64,000 nucleotides of DNA from Diaporthe sp. PMI_573. Taxonomy: Eukaryota > Ascomycota > Sordariomycetes > Diaporthales > Diaporthaceae. The position numbers and the translations under genes are program-made. Shown here one piece after another: positions 34,619 to 43,402 of this stretch. The notes below the pieces were generated by a model. That model saw nothing but the letters and a program-made list of their open reading frames with translations. It was not told the DNA's origin and made no database searches. The stretch spans positions 124,001 through 188,000 of the forward strand of contig JAJTUP010000056.1 in the NCBI GenBank assembly GCA_021399435.1. Direction: 5' to 3'. How positions within the stretch are numbered: the first letter of the stretch is position 1; each line of letters starts with the position of its first letter.

Positions 34619-35635
34619 ATGAAGGTCACTGTAGTGCCAGCTTCAACCAAGACAAGCCAAGCCGCAATCGAGCACCTCCTCTCTAGCACGTCCCCCGATG
34701 TCGCTGTGGTGGGCATATACCGAGACCTCAACAAAGTCCCGGAAAAGTTCACGGCGAACCCGGCCTTCGAAGCCCGACAAGGCGACATCGCAACCGTCAA
34801 GACGCTTGACTTTACCCGCTCGAATGCGGTGATCACCGTGTCCCCCCCTCTAGCCTTCAACCCGGGCGATCCGATCGATGGGGCAAAGCGGCTGGCGGAG
34901 AATGTCGCGGACTCGGTTCGCTGCTCGGGGACGGTCCAGCGTCTGGTCTACGTGTCTAGCATGGGCGCCCAGTACGAGACAGGGACGGTATGGTCTCCAA
35001 CCATCCTCCGAACAGCCTGTCAGGAGCTCTAATAAGGCTATACAGGGCGAGATAGCCACAAACCATGTTGCGGAGAAGGCCCTCGCCGGTGCGGCGCCAG
35101 AAGTTGTCTTCGTCCGATGCGCCTACTTCATGGAGAATTGGGGGATGGCGCTTCACGGCCTAAAAGGCGACCCCCCCTCGATCTGCACGACGATTTCGCC
35201 CGCTTCCCATGCCATCCCCATGGTACGTTCCCCTCCACCATTACCGTGGAAGCGTATGGTAGATAACATGGCGGCTAGGTGTCGGTAAACGACATCGGCG
35301 CATACTGCGCATCCCAGGCCCTCTCATCGGAAATCAAGCCATCAGATAAGCCTCATGCCACTGAACTCCAGGGGCCGCAGGACTACAGCTCCCTCGACGT
35401 CAAGCAAGCGCTCGAAGAGGTGACTGGGAAGAAGATCGAGCTGCGAGTCGTGGAGCCGGATAGCGTGGCATCCTTCTTTGGCGCTTTGTTCCCTCCCCAC
35501 GTCGTCCCACTGTACGTCGAGATGAATACGACACTACTACCGGGAAGCCCGTTGTTGAATGATCCAGCGAACGACACGCCTGTTCACCGGGGCTCTGATA
35601 CGCTCGCTACAGCTATTCACAGGATGATGCAGTAA
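34619..35635 (+). CDS. NmrA-like NAD(P)-binding reductase
   Basis: Three exons, 34619-34987, 35046-35222 and 35279-35635, join in phase 0 to give 300 residues. The N-terminus MKVTVVPASTKTSQAAIEHL is the variant dinucleotide-binding start of a fungal NmrA-like subgroup, in place of GxxGxxG. It is followed by QRLVYVSSMGAQYETGTGEI, VFVRCAYFMENWGMALHG and VSVNDIGAYCASQAL, which are typical of the atypical short-chain dehydrogenase fold. The C-terminal third (DYSSLDVKQALEEVTGKKIE) is the substrate-binding part. Relatives are redox sensors or isoflavone-reductase-like enzymes in secondary metabolism. The divergent P450 suggests a shared pathway, by inference. Confidence 0.85.
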
Positions 35636-35899
35636 CTGCAGCCATGCGGCCGGTTTTGATCACGCTCTATTTCGGCCTCTCCGCTGATATCACCAATATG
35701 TTCCTCTATATTATGTCTATGTGGTATAATATACCTAGTAGACCACGTACCCTGGTATATATGGAAACCTAATAGGCAGTTTTAGGCACTTATATTATAT
35801 TATTGTCGATACTACTATAAGGTCCGGAATACATGGTTTCCCTTGCTAAAGCCTTTAGAAAAAGTCACCCTTGTCAGCTCTTCCTGTCGAGAGTGAAGG

Positions 35900-36147
35900 A
35901 TTAACGGCAGCGCTCCTAATAGTGCAAACCATTTACACTAATAGTGTACTAATAGTGTAGACAATCTAGACTCATCGTTGGATACTACACCGTCACCGGG
36001 GCAACGCCGCTATCAATTTTATTCCCACCAGTTAGAATGCGGCATTAATTGTTTTTGACCTGAATAAGATGAATTGATACAGCGTTGCGAGTGGAGTCTG
36101 CACTAATAGTGTAAACGGTTTGCACTATTAGGAGCGCTGATTAACGG
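35900..36147. mobile_element. Non-autonomous hAT MITE with 8-bp target duplication
   Basis: The element spans 35908-36139 (232 bp). Its ends are inverted repeats of about 40 bp: CAGCGCTCCTAATAGTGCAA continuing as ACC(A/G)TTTACACTA(A/T)TAGTG, with only a few mismatches. Flanking 8-mers ATTAACGG at 35900-35907 and 36140-36147 are identical, the target duplication size of hAT transposons; ends starting CAG also fit. It has no coding capacity. Near-perfect ends suggest fairly recent insertion. Confidence 0.92.
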
Positions 36148-36601
36148 GTTGACGTGGCAAAGTCAGGTACCCGCGGTTTGCGCTGTGGAACCAGGAGACC
36201 CTGTATGGCGAGACCACTCACAACAGCCGAGTCCTGCATAGCTGGAACTAGAGGTCGTCTTTGCTATACGGCCACGTAGATCCAAATAGACGATCCCGGC
36301 GGTGTCCGGCCGTGCTTTCTCCAGTGGTTCTTGCATATTCTCTCCATCAATTAGTAATAACGGATGAACGTTACAGCGAACCTTGTCGCGTAAGTCTCTA
36401 GAATTCCATCGTAGGCTCTTTTCAATGTCGTGGCAAGGAGAATCGCCAAGGCAGTGACGTTTATCACTTTCACTACACGCATTGTAGTACTCGCGACATT
36501 TCACAAGCTTCGAACCGCCTCAATATTCTGTCTGAAGGACTGTCGACCTATAGATACCCGAAAACTCAGGAGCGGCCAGTTCTAGGCCAGTTTAATTCTC
36601 G

Positions 36602-36695
36602 CCTGCCACCAGAAAATAGCTGCCACCAGAAAAAAGCTGCCACCCGGGAATGGCTTAGAAAATGGCTGCCACCAGAAAAAGCTGCCCCGCGTAAG
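36602..36695. repeat. Short tandem repeat GCTGCCACCAGAAAA
   Basis: Three clear copies and two degenerate copies of GCTGCCACCAGAAAA are spaced about 18-43 bp apart. Origin unknown. Confidence 0.6.
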
Positions 36696-36950
36696 TCTTT
36701 GTGGAGAGTTCCAAATCTGACCCCCCTACTTTTTGAGAAAGACCTGAGTCCTGGCTCCCGGCGTTCAGAGTGTGCGTATCTTCCTGGTTCCAGGACCGCC
36801 CACTCCGGTTACAAAATGAGATCGGAGATTCGCACGCCCAAATTTGGAGGCTGCACGCCCTCGAATGACTAATCACGCTTCCCTATGTGCGCCAATTTTA
36901 AGTTCACACCTATTCGCCATACAGATAAATAATGTAACTACATCGCTTCT

Positions 36951-37260
36951 CATGGTGCACCATGAAGCTATTCCCACACGCTCGAGGGCACTATATACGC
37001 TCTATTCGACCTAATTACGTCGATTTGCCAATCGACCAATTGCCCAACTATTGCAAAACACCCTCAATTAGCCCCAATTACGCTTATTTAGCGACGAAGT
37101 CGACTTCTAAGTCGATTGCTCGGCTCGTCGCCCGAGAAGTCAATCGCTCAGCCCGTCGCTCGAGAGGTCGATTGTAGGGATGCCTCGAGGTAAATTACCA
37201 GGAGGTAAATTACCAAAACCCCTAGGTAAATGACGGTCATAAACCCGAGGTTTATGACGC
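36951..37260. repeat. Cluster of palindromes and a 28-bp tandem repeat
   Basis: The cluster holds a perfect palindrome CATGGTGCACCATG (36951-36964) and GAAGTCGACTTC (37096-37107). A 28-bp unit, GTCGATTGCTCGGCTCGTCG plus CCCGAGAA, lies at 37111-37138 and recurs with changes at 37139-37166 and partially at 37167. GAGGTAAATTACCA is duplicated at 37184-37213. A hairpin, AAATGACGGTCATAAACC mirrored around CGAG, follows at 37211-37260. It lies downstream of the truncated hAT frame and could be that element's subterminal region. Confidence 0.5.
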
Positions 37261-37515
37261 GTCATTTATCACGTGCTTCCAAGTACTATTTGGTGACTAC
37301 GAAACGGCGTCGGTGGAATGATATACGCACATACAGTCTGGTGTCATTGGTATTCGTCGGGGATGAGGTACCGATCACACCAAAATTGGCTGTGCGGGTA
37401 CAAGAGGTCCATACCCCCGTGCAACGGCTCCGTGCTCGTTTCTTCGCCAAAACTCCCAGACTTGCTACTTCAATACGATAATATTATATATCTCGAAAGC
37501 CAACCTATTTACATT

Positions 37516-38205
37516 TCAACGTGAATAAACAGACTCTGTCTCTGCGTCCGTGCCTGCATCTACAAAAATGCAGTCCTGGAAGTCGTCCTCGAGCTCTAAG
37601 AGCAACTTCGCGTCAGCCGTCTCCCAGGATTGGCCGCTCGGCATTCTCCAAGGTGTCTCTTGGGCCGTCTCAAGTCTTCTTAACACCCGACTATTCATAT
37701 ATATGAATGTCAATTTATTGGTGCTAGTGACAGTAAGACGATTGCGAATCTTGTTGTGGAGGAAATTGATCGTGGAAAAAGATCTCTCAGAAGGTACGGA
37801 ATTAGCCAAAGCGCCCAGGACTCGTTTGGCCAATGCAGCGAGTGATACATTCATAGAATGAAGATACCGCCAACTGTCAAGGACGTGTTGGTGGTGTGGA
37901 GTGCCCTCGGATGCTGCTCTGTATATGCGACTTCCTGGGCCAAAGAGGTTGCCCTCCCGAGCCCTAAATTGACAAAACTCCCGGAAGATATTGCCGTATT
38001 CCTCGGCGTTGGTGTTGTCCTCAAGAAAGTTGTGTGCTCTTCTGACAATGTCTGTGGTCAACAAATGGTGCTTCGGGTCGGTAGTGGCAGGGTCCAAAGC
38101 AAAGGCCATGTAGTGTATGTCGTCCGTTTGCGCGTCAAACCGTTGCTTTCGTAACGCTTTCAGTTCTTGGTAGTTTATTAGTGGGTCTTGACCAGCCTTT
38201 TCCAA
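37516..38205 (-). mobile_element. hAT transposase C-terminal fragment
   Basis: The frame reads WRYLHSMNVSLAALAKRVLG, ALANSVPSERSFSTINFLHN and IRNRLTVTSTNKLTFIYMNS. This is the hAT dimerisation region (the LA..VLSIPASSAxSERxFS-type block). The upstream part of the RNase-H-like domain and the zinc finger are missing. It ends where the sirtuin N-terminal exon begins on the other strand. It differs in sequence from the other two hAT elements in the window. Confidence 0.75.
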
Positions 38206-39491
38206 TGCGTCCTATAAAGCCTGACCCGGTTCCAGTTATGGAGCGCACGAATACTTCTCGCCGCTCAAAGCCGCAAGTTTGTGAGGAAATTCAAGTCAGT
38301 ACTGATGGTGCCTCTGGTCTCAAGAGGGCGAGGGTCGCAGAAAAGAGCCCGGAGACCGTCGGTAAGGGTGCACCATCTTCTAAGAGGAGGACGGTCACAG
38401 AATATAAGTTGGAGAACGTCGAAAAGCATTTACCGGCCATTCTTCAGGGCAAGAAGAAGATAGTTGTGATTGTGGGAGCTGGCATCTCCACCTCCGCAGG
38501 AAGTAAGTCTCTGCTTGTATGCTCACGCTTCCCTGACTTTCTAACTAATTTACAGTACCTGATTTCCGATCCAAGGACGGCTTATTTAGAACTCTCAAAA
38601 AGGGCGGCGGCGGTAGACATCTTTTCGATGCTTCGGTATACAATGACCCACAAACGACACGAGAATTCCATGAAATGGTTCGAAAGATGTCACAGTTGGT
38701 AAAACAGGTTAAGCCAACTCCATTCCACGACATGGTAGCAGAGCTTGCGCGAGAGGGCCGGTTGTTACGACTTTACACCCAAAATATAGACGGCCTTGAA
38801 ACAAGGCTAGAATTCTTAGCGACAAACTTACCGCTCGAACCAAAATCACCTTGGCCGGTGACAATACCTCCATGGTGGGCTGGACCAAATACGATGTACC
38901 ATATCCAGCCACATTGACGTCCTCAACGCCCTAATTTTTCAAGGATCCGATCGACCGTCATGCCCAAAGTGCGAAGAAACTGAAAAAAATCGCAGACAAG
39001 AAGGGAAGAGGAGCCGTGGAATCGGATATCTCAGGCCCCGAATGGTCCTATACGATGAGGATAACCCGGATGCAGATGCCATTGGCAAGGTTTCGAAGGC
39101 TGACCTGGCTCGCATCCCCGATGCCGTGATTGTGGCTGGTACAAGTCTCCAAGCGTCGGGCACAATAAGGATTGCCAAGGAAATGTGCAAAGCAACGCGT
39201 TCGATTGACGGAATCACAGTTTGGCTCAACAAGGAACCTCCGCCTAGTGCCTTGCGTGACTTGTGGGACCTCAAGTTGCTTTGCGAATGCGACGACAGCG
39301 TTGCCCCATTGGATCTTCTTCCCATGCAATTCACAAGTCAGGACAAAGATTCTGAGTTAAACAGACACGCGCCAAGAGAAATGTCGCCAGTCTCAGTGCG
39401 ATCCATTCGTGCGCCGGCCGAACAAAGAAGCGATTCCACCCTTGTCGTGGGCAACAGTATTGAAGTTTATCTGCCGAAGCGATATGTTTGA
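38205..39491 (+). pseudogene. Hst3/Hst4-type sirtuin, frameshifted
   Basis: Exon 1 (38205-38502) has a basic N-terminal tail, then KKKIVVIVGAGISTSAG. A 53-nt intron leads in phase to IPDFRSKDGLFRTLKKGGGG, FHDMVAELAREGRLLRLYTQ and NIDGLE, the NAD-binding motifs of class I sirtuins. At 38867 two bases are missing, so the catalytic segment LHGGLDQIRCTIS continues in another frame, which then runs to 39491 with CPKCEETEK, RGIGYLRPRMVLYDEDNPDA and VIVAGTSLQASG. The zinc CxxC pair reads CTIS, so one Cys is Ser; the second pair CPKC is kept. The final residues overlap antisense copia sequence. In the current frame translation stops at 38915-38917, before the active site is complete. Confidence 0.82.
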
Positions 39492-40092
39492 CGTCGTAAA
39501 CAATTCCGACGTCTTCCCGGACGAAATGGTAGTGAACGGCGATATGTTTAGAACGAGCGGTGATTTTCGCATTCTGTATTAAATCGAGTGCGGGCTGGTT
39601 GTCGATTGATTCTGGCTACAGGCAGATGAATTTCTTGCCACGGATTTGCGTTCTTGCGTCGGTGATAATCGTTTGCATATACCGTTTAGGCATGCCGTTT
39701 GATTTGTGATGCCTCGGAGGTGATTTCGGGTGGGTGATTCCACGGCGCTGGAAGATCTCAATTGTCTTTGCGCTGACGTATTTACCCCCATTGTCCGAAG
39801 CAAAGGTCTTTACCTTGGTGTCGAATTGCGTCTCGATTATGGTGAGAAATCTGTCGATGACGTCGGGCACGTCGTCTTTCTTTTCCATGAAATAGACCCA
39901 GCATGCCGTGGGTAGTTGTCGACGAACGTTCTTCTGTGCCTCTGTTATACCCTCGAAGCCAGGACGCTCTGACTTATCGCAGTCTTCATGCCTTACATGC
40001 TGATCCCTCATGTCAGCAGTCTTGAAGATACTAAAGCAACGTGCGCAGTAGTAATTGTTGGGTGACTGGAGTGACTTTGGGTGGGGGAGCAA
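39440..40092 (-). mobile_element. Ty1/copia remnant with reverse transcriptase deleted
   Basis: On the minus strand, integrase-core sequence WVYFMEKKDDVPDVIDRFLT, TFASDNGGKYVSAKTIEIFQ and HHKSNGMPKRYMQTII (39640-39905) passes within a few codons and one TAG to RNase H C-terminal sequence DNQPALDLIQNAKITARSKH and VHYHFVRED (about 39450-39590). The reverse transcriptase that should lie between is absent. Upstream of the integrase core the same frame carries YYCARCFSIFKTADMRDQHV, a zinc-finger-like segment not expected in copia, so the 5' join is chimeric. No long terminal repeats were found. Confidence 0.7.
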
Positions 40093-40380
40093 ACAATGTT
40101 TGTAATCGCTGTGAAGGGTGTTAACTAAGCGATTGATCCGTCGAGCCAGGGAGTATATGAATTATTGGAGAAAGAGTTCTTCGTGATGCTTCTTGAGCAA
40201 GAACCAAAGAGGATGAGTAGCCTTGATAGTTACTTCGAAATGCTCTTACTAGACAATTCGTCATTTATGGAGAACAATAAATACAAGATTTATATAGAGA
40301 AACGATCAATACCATAGCGGAAATATTACACAGGAGTAACACACATCGTTGATAAAAGCTCTGAGAACCGGAACTGTACC

Positions 40381-43300
40381 CAAGGGTCGGAACCACTACA
40401 TCCACTCCACTTTTGGACCAAGTAGAGTGGATGTACGATTTTTTAGCAATTACGTAGTGGATGTAGCACATATTCGACCGGAGTGGAATGGATGTACACA
40501 CGTGGATTTATAAGTGGATTTATAAGTGGATTTTTGAGGCTATTCACAACCTCGTCGACGCCTATTCAGCCTCACTTTCAGACGTTGACACTAACTCTTC
40601 AGCCTGCTGCTGCTGTGATGAATCGTCAACCTCGCTGGCGCTATCCTCGCCCTCCAATAGCCATTCCGACTCAGCAAGCGCCAGCTCGTCGTCGCCTAGA
40701 GTCCCACAACCGCCATCCAGCTTACTTTCAAGGTGCGACTTAAGCAATGGATCCAGGTCCTTGACAATGCCAGCACGGTACCAAGAGCGTAAAACCTGAC
40801 AAATGGCGATAATCTCAGCATCTAGGTTTGTACGCAACCCCGAGACCATCTTGCCAGCAGCTGAAAATAACCTCTCACACTCGGCTGACATCGGCTGGAT
40901 TGTCAGGAAGTCCAAGGCCATCCTGGATAATCGAGGATATCTGCTTTGCTTAGTGATCCAGTAACCAATTGGATCACGAACGTTGCCGTCGCTGACGTCA
41001 CGATCCGTCTGCCACGCTTGGTACTCGTCACCAACAATAGCTGCTGCGGAGGCTGGTGTTGAGCTTGGCAGACGGCTGTTCTTCTCGAAGGGGTTGAAAA
41101 ACCGAGGTCTTTTTGCTGGAGGCTCGTCGTCGCCTCTGCTGCTGCTGGTTCTAACCTCGAGATGAGCGTAATCGGACAGCCAGACGTCGGCGACCATCTC
41201 TTTTGCCTTTTCAACCCAACTAGGCTTATGAGCCCACGTTTCATCAAACCAGTCCCAACGATAGGCTGGATGGAGCGCCATAGCCGTATAGTAGATGGGC
41301 GTCCCGTCCAGCCGCCGATAATATTCATCCAGCTTATCCCAAGCAAGGTTGATTCCGATGCGGAAGTGCTCTGGATCAGGAAAGTCGGCAGCAAGCTGCT
41401 TATATCCTTCCAGTGTGTTAAGCAGCAACTCATAGCCAAGCACCACGTCCCAGATATTGCCATAGGAGCCAGTCCAGCCTTGCTTACGCCTGCGGGTGTG
41501 TCCATCACCCTCAAGCGTCTTCACCACGGTCTCAAAAACAGTGAGAATAGCCTCCAAATGGTAAAGAACCTCCCAGTCTCTGTCCGTTAGCTGATTCTCG
41601 TCTCGGAGGATGCGTGGTCTTTTTGCCAACTTGGCTTGTGTTACTTGGCCAGTCTTTTTAGACCGATTTTCGTCCTCCCATTGCGCCTTTTGATCAGTAG
41701 GAGTTCGATAGAGGTTTTCAACCCTAGAGCCCTGCGGATCATGTAGAGTTGTGACAGCCAACGCGTGTCGTTATCGATAATTAGCTTGACTGGTTTCTTC
41801 GATCGGAGTTTAAGGGTGGTGGCGCGATTAATTTCGTCCTGTTAGATATATGGAATTAGTATGAGACGAATAGGATTTAGTAAAACCGCTTACCCTCTGG
41901 ACCTCCTTGAATAAGTAAATCAGCCGATGGCTAATACGCACATCAACTACGATATTGTGTAACTTGCCAGGTCCTCTTTTGCGCCATCGAGCGTATTTAG
42001 CATCAGATAACGCTTCTGCGCCTGATAATTGCTGCTCGAACGCGTCGGCGTTTTTGCCAAATAAGAGCGCCTTGGCTGACAAGTTAATTGTGTGGCCAAT
42101 ACAGCGTCCTCGGCGTAGTCGGCCATCGAACCCAAGTTCAGCACCTATGACCTCCATAGCAGTATCGTTGTTTTCAGCATTGTCGAGCGTGAAATAGCCA
42201 ATCTTCTCTGGACTCACGCCAAAGGTGTGTAGGACGTCGAGAACCTCCCCACCGATCGTTGAGCCGAAGTGACGATGAGCCTCTGGAACCCCAATCATGA
42301 TTTTGCATGGCCGATTCTTCTCATCTCTGAAAAAACAAGCAATACCGTAGAGGGCAAGCTTATTTCGAGACGTCCAGCCATCAAATGAGATATGAAGCGC
42401 TCCAGGGGAGTTCCTCAGCACCTCGATAACCGTCTGCTTGTGGCGGTTATACTCTTGAATGATCTTATATCGGACAGCCCTGGCACTCAAGTTGGCGCGT
42501 TGGATCGAAACGGAGGGACTCAAATAGTCGAAGATTTCTCGGAGGATGGGGTTCTCGGCGAAGGAAAATGACTGGTTGCTACTGACGATTAGCTCGACTA
42601 GCATACGCTGAAAGTGTTGCTTATCAAAGCGTGAGATGAAGCTATTCGCGATATTCTGTTCCGTAGGCTTGTTGACGTCCAGTTTCAAAACAGATGCAAT
42701 AGTTGGCTGGTTCGATTTCAGTGCGCCTTCGGATTTGAGCTGTGCTGTGCTCCTTTTCTCTCCCTCTGGTGCTGGTGTTTTGTGCTCACGCCATAGATGA
42801 TTTGCCGCGTTCTGGAGACCTGAAGAGGTAAAACTCGCGATAATGGGACGATTTCCGAGGATACAGTACTTGCAAGCCCATTTGCGTAAGCCATGACGTT
42901 GAATATCATAGCCAAAGTCCCACAGCCAAGAGCTAGTATCACGAGCGCGTTCTGACCAATTCCAGCCTCTGAAATGGCGAAAAAGACGGTCTTCGAGCTG
43001 CTGCTGCTGGCCTGGTTGGCCTGGCTGGCTGGCTGACATCGTCAAAAAAAAAAGTTTTTGGCAAAAACAAAGCAGGAAATCTGTAGAAAACGCGCTCAAT
43101 AGGGGTAGTTTCTCGTATAATGTTATAAGATTAGCTGTAGGGGTGATCGACCTCGGCTAACTTGGGTCCAGGTACCTCGATTTAATAGGCAACTATATAC
43201 AAAAATAAGTACTATGAACCGTACAGGGTCAGGGAATATCCCCCTGTACCTAAATCCACCTAAATCCACTCCATTACATCCACTTTCAGGTCCAAGTGTA

Positions 43301-43402
43301 GTGGATTATTACGTAATCTGAGGGCCGACAAGTGGATGTAATAGAGATGGGCCACTTATTTGTGGTCCACGTGGATTTGCAGTGTAGTGGGTCCGAGCCT
43401 TG
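40381..43402 (-). mobile_element. hAT transposon, near-complete but frameshifted
   Basis: Imperfect terminal inverted repeats (CAAGGGTCGGAACCACTACA left, CAAGGCTCGGACCCACTACA right) bound a 3-kb element. GTGGAT/ATCCAC motifs crowd both ends. The transposase runs 43099 to 41885 with a BED-type finger (WACKYCILGN...LWREHK), HISFDGWTSRNKLALYGIAC, IGYFTLDNAENNDTAME and RCIGHTINLSAKALLFG. After a GT-AG intron (about 41885-41841) comes VKLIIDNDTRWLSQLYMIRR. A one-base shift near 41700 is then needed to reach AQWEDENRSKKTGQ and the dimerisation end LDFLTIQPMSAECERLFSAA (stop at 40562). Flanking 8-mers (ACTGTACC, ATGCTTCC) do not match, so one flank has been rearranged. Confidence 0.85.

Noticed and set aside
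37516..38205. Part of the same element as the hAT at 40381-43402
   Set aside because: The dimerisation-domain sequences differ clearly and the two are separated by the sirtuin and copia sequences; treated as separate families.
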